From: Ruminococcaceae bacterium UBA1405
Lineage (GTDB): Bacteria; Bacillota; Clostridia; Oscillospirales; Ruminococcaceae
Assembly: GCA_002305685.1 (NCBI GenBank)
Contig: DBQB01000001.1
Span: 1-49,258 of the forward strand
Direction: 5' to 3'
Length of the DNA: 49,258 nucleotides
This document shows, piece after piece, positions 24,717 to 33,283 of the stretch. The position numbers and the translations under genes were made by a program. Each line of letters begins with the position of its first letter. Positions within the stretch are counted from its first letter, which is position 1. A model generated the notes under the pieces. That model made no database searches. It was not told where the DNA came from and saw nothing but the letters and a program-made list of their open reading frames with translations.

Positions 24717-25292
24717 CTACGCTCTGTTTTTAAGACGGATGGATTTTACTGCGGGGATTTCGCTGATGGTGCGCAGCAGCACAAACTGTACCGCGGTGGT
24801 GATGGGGAGCATGATGATGTTTTTCACCAGCCGCCCTGCCACCAGACCGATAAATCCCTGTCCATAGTAGAGGTAAAGAAACAGCGGGGTCAGGCAAAGA
24901 TTCAGAAAGACGGTGATACAAAGCCGGGTAAAGAATACTCTTGGTATAGAGACCTTATGTCTATACAAGAAAAGGCCATAGAGCACCCCCTGTAACCCCT
25001 CGATCAGGGTGAACCCGATCATAAATTGACCGGAAGGCTTGAGGAAAAATTTGATCAGGTCGTTGGCAATGCCAGCCAGACCGGTGAGCACAGGGCCGTA
25101 CAGCATTCCGCATACGCCCACAGGCAGAAAGGCGAACCCAATTTTCAGCGTGGGGGTGAGCTCAATGGAAAACTGTCCCATCACCACATTGACGGCGCAC
25201 AGCATCGCCACCCCCACCAGGGACGAGGTCCTTTTCATCTCCTTGGCGGAGAGCCGGAAAGAATCCGCGATTGAACGAAAAAACTGTCTCAA
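24717..25292 (-). CDS. folT: Folate ECF transporter substrate-binding subunit FolT
   Basis: A 191-residue membrane protein with about six helices, matching the folate-family S component: LKIGFAFLPVGVCGMLYGP, then KPSGQFMIGFTLIEGLQG and ARLVKNIIMLP-type ending (here GRLVKNIIMLPI). It captures folates and works with the shared EcfA/A'/T module, not encoded here. The start is taken at TTG 25292, nine bases after AAGGAGG; longer reading frames start upstream of that ribosome site. A near-consensus promoter (25506-25533) and a structured leader of about 200 bases precede it, and a strong terminator follows, so it is a single-gene unit probably controlled through its leader. Confidence 0.85.
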   Translation of the reverse strand: MRQFFRSIADSFRLSAKEMKRTSSLVGVAMLCAVNVVMGQFSIELTPTLKIGFAFLPVGVCGMLYGPVLTGLAGIANDLIKFFLKPSGQFMIGFTLIEGLQGVLYGLFLYRHKVSIPRVFFTRLCITVFLNLCLTPLFLYLYYGQGFIGLVAGRLVKNIIMLPITTAVQFVLLRTISEIPAVKSIRLKNRA

Positions 25293-25394
25293 AAAAGCAT
25301 TCCTCCTTACGTCAAAATTTGCTACATAAAGAGGAAGCAAGAGATACCCCGGCAGCGCCCAACAGGGCGTGCCGGGATGGATGTCCACTCTTTT

Positions 25395-25494
25395 GCAGCA
25401 GCGGGATGCGGAAGCGATACCCAAAGAAGATTCTTTGCGGCAGCCTGACAACTCCCCGTCCAGACGGCCTTTTGGTAGCGGTTCCTACTCTGCT
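25395..25494 (-). ncRNA. Structured folT leader, candidate riboswitch
   Basis: Read on the - strand, the leader begins a few bases after the predicted start site. AGCAG (25494-25490) can pair with CTGCT (25401-25397). Inside that, 25485-25469 pairs with 25426-25410 at 14 of 17 positions, enclosing a further hairpin around CCGTCTGGACGG. A separate GC-rich hairpin (25376-25348) lies nearer the gene. The outer edges (AGAGTAG at the 5' side and GCATCC at the 3' side) look like the tetrahydrofolate riboswitch, which is known to sit ahead of folT. The core does not match the published consensus by eye, so class assignment is open. Confidence 0.4.
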
Positions 25495-25505
25495 TTTTCG
25501 ATTTC

Positions 25506-25533
25506 ATTATAGCCCCTTTTGGAATTTTTGCAA
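25506..25533 (-). promoter_or_regulatory. Promoter of folT
   Basis: On the - strand TTGCAA (25533-25528), a 16-base spacer, and a perfect TATAAT (25511-25506). It would start transcription near 25499, right at the edge of the structured leader. It lies just beyond the stop of the upstream glycosylase gene. Confidence 0.8.
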
Positions 25534-25571
25534 GGGCATACCCAAAACGACCTTGATGAAAAAAGGCCGGC

Positions 25572-26432
25572 TTACTTTTTGTCACAGATTTCCGGATGCG
25601 CCCGCACATAGTGGAACAGATACTGCTGTGCCACCCCGGCGATGGGCAAAACCTGGGCAGGGAATCCGTCGGGGAAAAACCGATCCATGGCGCGCCCAAT
25701 CCAAACATCCCGGGGAAGGCAGTCCAGCTTGTACCATCCAAACAGTAAGGCGCACTGGGCCACCTTGGGCCCTACCCCTTGGATCTGCATCAGCGTCTCC
25801 ATCGCTTCTGGGGTAGGCAGATGATAGATTGCCTGCAGTGAGATCTCCCCCGACGCCACCTTTTGTGCAGCGTCCAAAACATATTTGGCGCGAAAACCGC
25901 ACCGCACCGGGGCAAGCTGTTCAGGGGTCAGCTCGGCCAGCCGCTGGGCAGTGGGAAAGGTATACCAGATGCTGCCGTCCTTACAGGATACCGGCTCCCC
26001 GAAATTTTCACACAACCGCTCCACCAGCCCGGTGATGCGCTTGATGTTGTTGTTCTGGCTGAGGATAAAGGTACACAGCGCTTCCCAGGGCTGCTGGCGC
26101 AGAATCCGGATCCCTCCGGCAAAATCGACCGACCGGCGCAGCAGTTCGTCACACTGGCACAGCGCGTGCAGGCCTTCATAGTCGGTGTGCAGGTCCAAAT
26201 AGTCATCGCACAGCGTGTCCAAAGGCTGCTCATCCAAGGACAGGCGCTCTGCATACAGGGTGGAGCCCTCCATCCAAAGGGAGACCACAGTGGACCCGAT
26301 GATCCCTGCATAACGCCCGTCCGGCTGCCTGCACCAGCGAAAGCTTTGACCGCAGAAAAAGGTATCCTCCAGCGAGAGCGGCCCAGACACAGGCAGGGAT
26401 ACGATGTCAGAGGCGGTAACCAGAGTGCTCAT
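25572..26432 (-). CDS. ogg: OGG1-type 8-oxoguanine DNA glycosylase
   Basis: A 286-residue protein with the OGG N-terminal domain (about 15-100, TFFCGQSFRW) and a helix-hairpin-helix GPD domain (about 110-270). The hairpin reads MQIQGVGPKVAQCALLFG. Its Lys (about 223) matches the Schiff-base lysine of human OGG1, and the Asp in CLPRDVWI (about 242) matches the catalytic aspartate. It should remove 8-oxoguanine opposite cytosine and nick the strand. Its ATG overlaps the stop of the GH28 gene by four bases (26429-26432), so the two are translationally coupled although their roles are unrelated. Confidence 0.92.
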   Translation of the reverse strand: MSTLVTASDIVSLPVSGPLSLEDTFFCGQSFRWCRQPDGRYAGIIGSTVVSLWMEGSTLYAERLSLDEQPLDTLCDDYLDLHTDYEGLHALCQCDELLRRSVDFAGGIRILRQQPWEALCTFILSQNNNIKRITGLVERLCENFGEPVSCKDGSIWYTFPTAQRLAELTPEQLAPVRCGFRAKYVLDAAQKVASGEISLQAIYHLPTPEAMETLMQIQGVGPKVAQCALLFGWYKLDCLPRDVWIGRAMDRFFPDGFPAQVLPIAGVAQQYLFHYVRAHPEICDKK

Positions 26433-27751
26433 CGGTTGTCGTAATCATCGTTTTTCTCATCCCGCGCGCCGGAAGCGGAAACCTGTACCTGTTCAAAAAC
26501 GATGTCGTTGACATAGTTGATGACCCCGTATTCCTTGCAGGAGAGAGAAACGTTTTTCAGATGGATGTGTTCCATGGGCATATCCGCAAAGCCTTCCAGA
26601 TGGAATGCACGGCTGATGCCGTCATAGTCCGGCTCGTTCACAGCCCGGACGTTTTGGATGGTGATGTTGCTGACCTTGGTTTTGGGGACATCGTCGCCGG
26701 AGCGCTCCAGCAGCTTTTTCCAGTGCGGGGGGATCTCCCCGGTATAGCCTTGGGGAAGCTCGCAGTAGCTGTAGGCGGGGTTCCAGTTGAGGAACAGATG
26801 GAAAGGATATTTAACGTTGACCATCTCCAGGCCGTCCACCAGGATATCCCGGATATATCCTTTTCTGGCGATGGAGGATTTGATGCGGAAACCGCAGTCG
26901 GTGCCGTGGTATTTGAGGTTTTTCAGGGTGACGTTGTATACGCCGCCGGAAACCTCGCTGCCGATGGTGACCCCGAATCCAGCCAGAATGGTGCAGTTTT
27001 GCACGGTAATGTCATGGCAGGGGCGTCCCACCCGGATTCCGTCGGCGTCCCGGCCGGATTTGATGCAGATGCTGTCGTCGTTGCAGGAGGTGACGCAGTT
27101 TTCCACCAGCACATCATGGCAGGAATCGATGTCGATGCCGTCGGTGCTGGGGCTGTGCAGCCCACAGGCCTCGATGCGGATGCCATCGATATGAACATCA
27201 TGGGAATAGCAGATATGTACATTCCAGAATCCGGAGCGGGTGGAGGTGAAATCTTTCAGGGTGATGTGATCCGATTCCATCACCACCAGGTTGCGCACCC
27301 GCATACAGTCGTAATCGCAGGCCCAGCGAAGGCCTTTGGCGTCGTACTCCTTGCGGTAGCCGCCCTTCATATCCTCGCCCCAGTATTTGTTCCACCAGTA
27401 TTCTCCCTGGCCATCGATGGCGCCGGGGCCGCTGATGACCACATCGGTCTGGTTGTTGCAGTTGAGGATTCCCGGATACCAGTCCATCTCGATGCCGGCG
27501 GCTCTGGTGGGGAGGATGGGATACTGGGTTTCGTCGGTGGTTCCCATCAGGGTAGCGCCCTGGGCAAAGCGAAACTCCATATGGCTGCCCAAAAACAGGG
27601 AAGCGGTGAGATAGGTGCCTTCCTCCAGCAGCAGGATACCGCCTGCCGCGGCGGTTTCGTCGATCAGTTGTTGCAGCTGCCGGGTCACCAGTGCCTTTCC
27701 GGTGTTGTCAATACCCCGGTCTGAGGTCTTAAAAACAGGTCTCATGGTCAT
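26429..27751 (-). CDS. Glycoside hydrolase family 28 (polygalacturonase-like)
   Basis: A 440-residue right-handed beta-helix protein without a signal peptide, so probably cytosolic and acting on short pectic oligosaccharides. GH28 motifs are in order: STDGIDID (about residue 205), CNDDS (about 222), GFGVTIGSE (about 260) and FRIKS (about 290), giving the expected catalytic aspartates, His-equivalent loop and the RIK substrate site. An alternative is exo-acting rhamnogalacturonan or sugar-lactyl hydrolase specificity. Start at 27751 with ATG again two codons later; AGGAAAGGA lies upstream. Followed by the overlapping glycosylase gene. Confidence 0.9.
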   Translation of the reverse strand: MTMRPVFKTSDRGIDNTGKALVTRQLQQLIDETAAAGGILLLEEGTYLTASLFLGSHMEFRFAQGATLMGTTDETQYPILPTRAAGIEMDWYPGILNCNNQTDVVISGPGAIDGQGEYWWNKYWGEDMKGGYRKEYDAKGLRWACDYDCMRVRNLVVMESDHITLKDFTSTRSGFWNVHICYSHDVHIDGIRIEACGLHSPSTDGIDIDSCHDVLVENCVTSCNDDSICIKSGRDADGIRVGRPCHDITVQNCTILAGFGVTIGSEVSGGVYNVTLKNLKYHGTDCGFRIKSSIARKGYIRDILVDGLEMVNVKYPFHLFLNWNPAYSYCELPQGYTGEIPPHWKKLLERSGDDVPKTKVSNITIQNVRAVNEPDYDGISRAFHLEGFADMPMEHIHLKNVSLSCKEYGVINYVNDIVFEQVQVSASGARDEKNDDYDNR

Positions 27752-28047
27752 GGATTACCGTTCCTTTCCTAGATGGATACAGCGAAAGATTGCTGTTTTG
27801 ATGGTCTTATTGTAACATTTTTAGTAGTAAAAGGTAAAGGGTCAATCTCTTGCTGAGGATACAGGAGAGATTGTTTGAGTCGGGACACTCCTGGGTATTC
27901 ATCTTCCCTGTGCTTCATGTTATAATGAACAAAAGCATTGCCGCATTCCGAAAAAGCCGCGCCGTTTCAAAGCGCCGGGTAGGAAAATCAGCGAAGGATG
28001 CGGTGGATAGGAAGCGCCGCAAATCCGATCCGAAAGGGGAATTTTTT
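27752..28047. promoter_or_regulatory. Divergent intergenic region with promoter for the DUF6062 gene
   Basis: On + a perfect TATAAT is at 27921-27926, with only a weak -35 (TTCATC) 17 bases upstream. This gives a 5' leader of about 115 bases before ATG 28048. No gene and no clear terminator is seen in this gap. Confidence 0.5.
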
Positions 28048-28776
28048 ATGAAGGATTCAATCTATACCATCCCTGTCAGCGAAGTGTTTGAACCGATGGA
28101 TGGATGTCCCATCTGCCGGCTGCGGGATACCTTGGAAAGCCGCTGCGTGGAATATATTATGGGGGCGGCCATGATGGAGCCGGATATCCGTATCGAGACC
28201 AACAAGGCGGGATTTTGTTCCCTGCATTTTAAGAAGATGCTGGGATGCCGCAACCGTCTGTCCATTGCCCTGATGCTGGAAAGCCATCTGGATTATCTCA
28301 AAAAGGAGATTTTTGAACAGAAGAATCCCCAACAGCGTCAGGGGCTGTTTGGCAAAACCATCGACCGGCGCAGCCAGCAGGCGCAGGAGATGACCCACTC
28401 CTGTTATGTATGCGATAAAATTGAGTGGGCTCTTTCCCGGATGGTGGATACCACCCTGGGACTTTGGGAGAAGGAGGAGAGCTTCCGCCAGCTGTACGCC
28501 AAGCAGCCGGTGCTCTGTCTGGAACATTATGCGCTGCTGAGCCAGCGTGCGTCGGAGAAGCTGTCGGCCAAGGCGCTGCCCGGTTTTCTGGAGGCGACCA
28601 CCTTGCTGACCAAAAGGTATCTGGACAGTCTCAAGGAAGATGTCAGCGGTTTTTGCAGGCTGTATGATTACCGCAGTGCAGGACAGGGGGAGCCTTCGGA
28701 GCAGGTGCGCACCTCCATCGAGCGGGCCATCTGGTATTTGACCTCCCGGGATCCGGCGAAAACCGACGAAACTTGA
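28048..28776 (+). CDS. DUF6062-family protein
   Basis: A 242-residue soluble protein of DUF6062. Conserved Cys-rich elements are visible: CPICRLRDTLESRCVEYIMG near residue 15, FCSLHFKKML near 52, CYVCDKIEW near 118, and CLEHYALL near 155. The paired CxxC and Cys/His placements suggest metal binding, perhaps zinc, but this is not established. ATG 28048 has AAAGGGG eight bases ahead. The family is frequent in Oscillospirales and Lachnospirales and uncharacterised. Confidence 0.82.
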   Translation: MKDSIYTIPVSEVFEPMDGCPICRLRDTLESRCVEYIMGAAMMEPDIRIETNKAGFCSLHFKKMLGCRNRLSIALMLESHLDYLKKEIFEQKNPQQRQGLFGKTIDRRSQQAQEMTHSCYVCDKIEWALSRMVDTTLGLWEKEESFRQLYAKQPVLCLEHYALLSQRASEKLSAKALPGFLEATTLLTKRYLDSLKEDVSGFCRLYDYRSAGQGEPSEQVRTSIERAIWYLTSRDPAKTDET

Positions 28777-29181
28777 GAAGTGTCGGTAAATTTTACAAAT
28801 GGTTGACAAAGAATATGGTAAAGTTCCACCATATTCGGCGAACCGTGGAAAAGGGTGAAGACACAATATTTCCACGGTTTCCACATAGTTTTCCACCCGA
28901 GCCGGTGGGCAGATGGTGCAAAAATATTATACGCCGCGTATAGCCCTCTTCTGTGCTGCTGCCTGTCCGGGAGCGGGGAACCGGCTGTGCCGCTGGGAGC
29001 TTCCCGAAAAAAATGCAGCCTAAGGATACGGTTCCTGCATTTGGCAAAGCCGGGCAGTTTGTTTTGGCCCAATGTATAATTTTCCCATAACCGCAGATGC
29101 TATCAGGGAGAGACTGATACCCATGGGTGGGTGTGCTGTCACTGAAAATTTTGGCAGATGGAAGGAATGGGAGGAACGATT
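28777..29181. other. Gene-free region with stacked inverted repeats
   Basis: No gene is seen in 405 bases. Two perfect inverted repeats follow each other: GAATATGGT/ACCATATTC (28811-28819 / 28828-28836) and AACCGTGGAAA/TTTCCACGGTT (28841-28851 / 28869-28879). TTTCCAC recurs twice more by 28900. A GC-rich structured stretch (28955-29050) follows, then a TATAAT near 29074 that could drive the small gene at 29182. TTGACA at 28803-28808 has no -10 at the right distance. The hairpins may be terminators or operators. Confidence 0.55.
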
Positions 29182-29436
29182 ATGCTCAAAGGGGTCAACA
29201 AAAATGTGATTGAGGTCAAAAATTCCAACAGCAAATATTTTGACCGGGCAATCCTGTTTTTAAAGGAAGTGCAGTTGCCGGAACCGGTGCAGCTGAGCCA
29301 CCTGGCGGACGCTTATCTGCGGGAGATGGACCGCAGCTATCACACGAGACTGGTGGTGCGTCTGGTGATATCTGGGGTGCGTTTTGTGCTGGCAGCCAGC
29401 GCCGGGGCGGTGGTAGCGCTGTTGGCGGTACAGTGA
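29182..29436 (+). CDS. Small single-pass membrane protein, unknown
   Basis: An 84-residue protein that I do not recognise. Residues 1-55 are polar (VIEVKNSNSKYFDRAILFLK), and the C-terminal third is a hydrophobic helix (about 60-84: LVISGVRFVLAASAGAVVAL). GGGAGGA lies just before ATG 29182, supporting translation. It stands between a possible promoter and rlmB. The N-terminal part resembles short proteins often annotated as hypothetical near translation genes in Clostridia; no function is suggested. Confidence 0.65.
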   Translation: MLKGVNKNVIEVKNSNSKYFDRAILFLKEVQLPEPVQLSHLADAYLREMDRSYHTRLVVRLVISGVRFVLAASAGAVVALLAVQ

Positions 29437-29638
29437 CGGCGTTTTTGGCTTTTCGCCGGATGACGCGGAAAAAAGACATTTTTCATTCCAAAATGAGAAG
29501 GGTTATGTTATAATAAATCCAAAGCGCCCATATGGCGGATTTCCGGTTTCCAAAGCCGAAGCTGTACGCGCGCTGATTTTGCAGGATGCGCTCAGGCGTC
29601 ATCCGCTGTGAAAAATCCGGACGGAGGACAACAGAAAA

Positions 29639-30565
29639 GTGGACAGCACAAACAGACAACGAAAGGGCCGCAGCGCAGGCAGGCCCTTTGATCGCTTTGA
29701 TAGAGAAGCGGAGCCGCGAAAAAGAGGCGGCATGGCGCAACCGTCCCAGCGGGAGAATCTCTCCCTGGAGGAGGATGAGGAATTTTCTTCCGACGGCAAG
29801 CTGCATCCGGAGTATATCACCGGGCGCAACGCTGTGTTGGAGGCGCTGCGCAACGAGCGAACACTGGAAAGCATCAATGTGGCAAAAGGAGAGGGTAAAG
29901 GCTCCATCGTTAAAATCATTGCCATGGCTAAGGAACAAGGGATTCCGGTCAAGGAGGTCAGCGCTGTAAAATTGGACGCCATGAGCCAGGGTTCCCCCCA
30001 TCAGGGGGTGATTGCGGTGGCGTCGGCCCATGAATATGCAACGCTGGAACAGCTGTTTCAGACAGCAGAAGCGAAAAATGAAAAACCTTTTTTTATCATT
30101 TGCGACGAGCTGGAGGATCCCCACAACCTTGGCGCTGTGATCCGTACAGCGGAGGCAGCAGGGGCCCATGGCATTATCGTGCCCAAACGCCGCAGCGCCG
30201 GCTTGACCCCGGTGGTGTATAAGACCTCGGCGGGAGCAGTGGAATACCTTCCGGTGGTGCGGGTGTCCAATCTGGTGAGCACCATCCAGCAGCTCAAAGA
30301 GAAGGGCGTCTGGATTTATGCGGCGGATATGGATGGACAGAACTGGTGTTCGGTGGACTATACGGGGGCGGTGGCGCTGGTCATCGGCTCCGAGGGTAGA
30401 GGGGTTGGCCGTCTGATCCGGGAACAGTGCGATTTTCTGGTATCGATGCCGATGAACGGAAAGATCACCTCCCTCAACGCCTCGGTGGCCGCAGGCATTT
30501 TGATGTATGAGGTGGCTCGGCAGCGGGCCGGCATTGCGCCATATACCGGAAAGCAGGGAAAATAA
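29639..30565 (+). CDS. rlmB: 23S rRNA 2'-O-ribose methyltransferase RlmB (SpoU/TrmH family)
   Basis: A 308-residue SPOUT methyltransferase. After a basic and acidic low-complexity N-terminus (1-58), an L30e-like substrate domain (about 60-135) precedes the SpoU domain (about 150-300), with motif 1 DPHNLGAVIRTAEAAG, motif 2 IGSEGRGVGRLI and motif 3 SLNASVAAGILMYE forming the S-adenosylmethionine knot. It methylates a ribose in 23S rRNA (G2251 by Escherichia numbering), although close paralogues act on tRNA. The start is GTG 29639 with GGAGGA ten bases upstream. A TATAAT at 29509-29514 may be the promoter. Confidence 0.9.
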   Translation: MDSTNRQRKGRSAGRPFDRFDREAEPRKRGGMAQPSQRENLSLEEDEEFSSDGKLHPEYITGRNAVLEALRNERTLESINVAKGEGKGSIVKIIAMAKEQGIPVKEVSAVKLDAMSQGSPHQGVIAVASAHEYATLEQLFQTAEAKNEKPFFIICDELEDPHNLGAVIRTAEAAGAHGIIVPKRRSAGLTPVVYKTSAGAVEYLPVVRVSNLVSTIQQLKEKGVWIYAADMDGQNWCSVDYTGAVALVIGSEGRGVGRLIREQCDFLVSMPMNGKITSLNASVAAGILMYEVARQRAGIAPYTGKQGK

Positions 30566-30617
30566 CGATGGCCTGTGGCGGTGAAACCCCAAGGGATAAG
30601 GAGGCTGGATAGGAATC

Positions 30618-33230
30618 ATGAATAATTTTGATCAGGATGATATCCTTTTGGAAATCAAGCGAAGGAAACGCGCAGGGGGCACGTCGGCACAGCGTCCGGC
30701 GGTGGAGCATCCTTCGTCTGAGACAGGTTCGGAAGTTTCCGGAAAAATCCCCTCGGCCCCGGAGATACAGGAGACGGTACCGGGGCAGCAGCCGATGATG
30801 GAGCGGGTCAACCGTTCCAGTGCCGGAATACCTCAGTCCCAGGATGAACAGTGGGATCAGCTATGGCAGTCGGTGGCGACCAAACAGAAGAAACCGGTGC
30901 TTTTTGATTACGATGCGGTAGAGAAGCAGGAGATCAAACACAGGGCGTCCACCGAACAGGTTGCGCACCGCGCTTCCCACGCGGCGCCGGATGAAGTCGC
31001 CCGGCAGCCCGCCTCGGCCCCGGCACCGGCATCAGCCCCGGCCGCACCTGCGACGGTTGCGGTGGAGGAGCCGGTATCGTTCAGACGCACTGCATCTGAA
31101 AAGAATTTTGAGCTGCATATCCCCGATTTGGAATTTCCCCAGCAGCAGGCGAAACAGGAGAAGCAGGAAGATGAGGCGAAGCCCAGCGCCAAACCGCGGC
31201 AGGATCTGTCCTTTGAGCGGGATGATTTGGAGCAGACGCTTGGCGCCGCCATCGACGACCAGCAGGAGCGGGAGCTGACCAACCATCGCCGTTCCAAAAT
31301 CGACGATTTCTTCGCCAACAAGAACTTCGGTTTAGATGAGGGTTCAGAGGAGGAGCCGGATGCTCCGGTGGAGCAATCCCAACCGCCGCTGCGGCAGCAG
31401 ACGGAACCGTCCCAACCGGAAGACAAACCGCCATTTCCCTCCCGCCGGCTGAATGCCCGCCGCCTGACCCAGGAGGAGGAGCTGCCGGAAGAGTCAGAGG
31501 AAAGCGAGAGCGCCATGACGGCCGAACAGATGCGGGATGAGATCCGCCATACCCGCACCGGGATTTTGGTGCGGATGGGGGTTTCCCTGCTCTGTTTTGC
31601 ACTTCTGTTTTACTTCCATATGGCCAAGGTGCATATGCTGATTATGCCGGAGTTTTTGTATCCGGAGTATCATCCGCTGACCTTCATCGCGGTGAACCTG
31701 GCCATCCTTCTGACAACGGTGCTGGTCAACAGCTCCATCGTGGGGGGCGGCTTGCTCTCGCTGTTCACCTTCAAACCGGATACCGACAGCCTGACCTCCC
31801 TTTCGGCGGTGGCGTCGGTGGTGCAGGGGGCGGTGCTGACCGCCATGCCCAAGCACGTGATGGACCCTTCGGTTCATCTGTATCTGTTTATCCCGGCGCT
31901 GGCGCTGTTTTTCAGCAACGTTGGCAGGCTGATGTATATCAACCGGGTGGATCGGGGAAGCCGTATCGTCTTTGGAGAGTACGACAAATACGCCATCTGC
32001 AAGCTGGAGGACGGTGCCCTGGCCAGAGAGCTGACCAGAGGGCTGGATATCGACGATCCGTCGGTGGCGTTCAGCGTCAAGGCTCAGCACCTCACCGGTT
32101 ATGAGGATGCCGCTTATTCCCATGATTTCAGTGAAAATCTTTCCCGCATTCTGGCGCCCATCTGTCTGGTCGCGTCCCTGGCGGTGGCGCTGGCGGGGTA
32201 TTTCCTTTCGGAGGACCGCAACCCCTTTGCAGCCCTCACCGCCTTTGCGGCCCTCTCGGCCATCTGTTCCCCGCTGACTGCCTCGATTGCGGCCAGTATG
32301 CCGCTGGGAAGGATGTCCAAAAAGCTCCATAAGGAGGGCGCCATGATCGCCGGATACGAGGCGGCGGACGATCTGTCCGACGTTTCCGCAGTGGTGCTCA
32401 GCGCCACCGATCTTTTCACCTCCAAGGATATCACCCTTTTCAGTGTGAAACCTTTTGCCGAAAAGCGGATTGACGAGGCGCTTTTGGATGCAGCCAGCCT
32501 GATCTGCGCCAGCGAGTCCACCCTTTCCGGTATCTTCAGCAACATCATTCAGGGACAGAAGAAGCTGCTGCGCCCGGTGGAGAATATCGTCTATGAGGAT
32601 GGGATGGGGATCAGCGCCTGGGTCAACAAAAAGCGGGTGCTGATCGGAAACCGCACGCTGATGCAGCACCATGGGATCGATACCCCTTCCAAGGATTTTG
32701 AGGCCAAGTTCTGCCGGGATCACCGGGATATCCTGTATCTGGCAAATTCGGGGGAACTTTCCGCCATGTTTGTGCTGGGATATTCGGCCAACGAGCAGGT
32801 GCAGTGGATGCTGGATGACCTTGCCAGCCAGAAGATCACCATCGTGGTGAGCACCAACGATCCCAACGTGACGGCGGAAAAGATTTCCCAGCTGTACGAT
32901 TTCCCCATGGAGGATATCCGCATTGTGCCCTCCCAGATACGCGATGAGCTGATGGCGTATCAGCAGCCCCGTGAAACCGCTCCGGCGAGCGCCGCCCATA
33001 TGGGCAATGCCGCGTCGCTGGTCAGCACTGTCTGCGCCTCCTATTCCACCCGCACTGCGGTGGTGCTGGCGACGATGATTCAGTTTTTGGGAATCATTCT
33101 GGGATACGGCGTGCTGGCGTTCTTCATCTTTACCGGTTCGGTGGCCCATCTGACCCCTGATCTGATCGGAATCTACATGATGATCTGGGCGGTTTTGGTG
33201 ATGGTGGTGCCCCGCCTGCGCCGGCTGTAA
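30618..33230 (+). CDS. P-type-ATPase-like membrane protein lacking the catalytic aspartate
   Basis: An 870-residue protein. Residues 1-300 are predicted disordered, rich in Gln, Glu, Pro and Ala. From about 312 there are paired membrane helices and then a P-type-ATPase-like core. The phosphorylation motif DKTGTLT is replaced: VVLSATDLFT aligns so that Ser595 stands at the phospho-acceptor Asp and Asp598 at the Gly. The nucleotide-domain block EDGMGISAWV...VLIGNRTLMQ remains, while the hinge TGDN reads STND. The TGES loop of the actuator domain is not found. It cannot pump by the known mechanism. It follows rlmB by 52 bases and precedes ppa. A regulatory or scaffolding role is inference. Confidence 0.8.
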   Translation: MNNFDQDDILLEIKRRKRAGGTSAQRPAVEHPSSETGSEVSGKIPSAPEIQETVPGQQPMMERVNRSSAGIPQSQDEQWDQLWQSVATKQKKPVLFDYDAVEKQEIKHRASTEQVAHRASHAAPDEVARQPASAPAPASAPAAPATVAVEEPVSFRRTASEKNFELHIPDLEFPQQQAKQEKQEDEAKPSAKPRQDLSFERDDLEQTLGAAIDDQQERELTNHRRSKIDDFFANKNFGLDEGSEEEPDAPVEQSQPPLRQQTEPSQPEDKPPFPSRRLNARRLTQEEELPEESEESESAMTAEQMRDEIRHTRTGILVRMGVSLLCFALLFYFHMAKVHMLIMPEFLYPEYHPLTFIAVNLAILLTTVLVNSSIVGGGLLSLFTFKPDTDSLTSLSAVASVVQGAVLTAMPKHVMDPSVHLYLFIPALALFFSNVGRLMYINRVDRGSRIVFGEYDKYAICKLEDGALARELTRGLDIDDPSVAFSVKAQHLTGYEDAAYSHDFSENLSRILAPICLVASLAVALAGYFLSEDRNPFAALTAFAALSAICSPLTASIAASMPLGRMSKKLHKEGAMIAGYEAADDLSDVSAVVLSATDLFTSKDITLFSVKPFAEKRIDEALLDAASLICASESTLSGIFSNIIQGQKKLLRPVENIVYEDGMGISAWVNKKRVLIGNRTLMQHHGIDTPSKDFEAKFCRDHRDILYLANSGELSAMFVLGYSANEQVQWMLDDLASQKITIVVSTNDPNVTAEKISQLYDFPMEDIRIVPSQIRDELMAYQQPRETAPASAAHMGNAASLVSTVCASYSTRTAVVLATMIQFLGIILGYGVLAFFIFTGSVAHLTPDLIGIYMMIWAVLVMVVPRLRRL

Positions 33231-33283
33231 CGTTGGCTGGAGGTCCCCCTTTGTAAAGGAAAAGAAACAAAAAGGAAGACAGT

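Noticed and set aside
28955..29050. Possible c-di-AMP (ydaO) riboswitch because of GGGAGCGGGGAACC
   Set aside because: The conserved GGGGUGAAUCC and the 3' CCGUCAGCUAACCUCG blocks are absent, and the downstream gene is not a typical target.
31494..33149. 551-codon open frame on - opposite the P-type-like gene
   Set aside because: Antisense shadow with skewed composition; the + frame has membrane helices, a ribosome site and family motifs.
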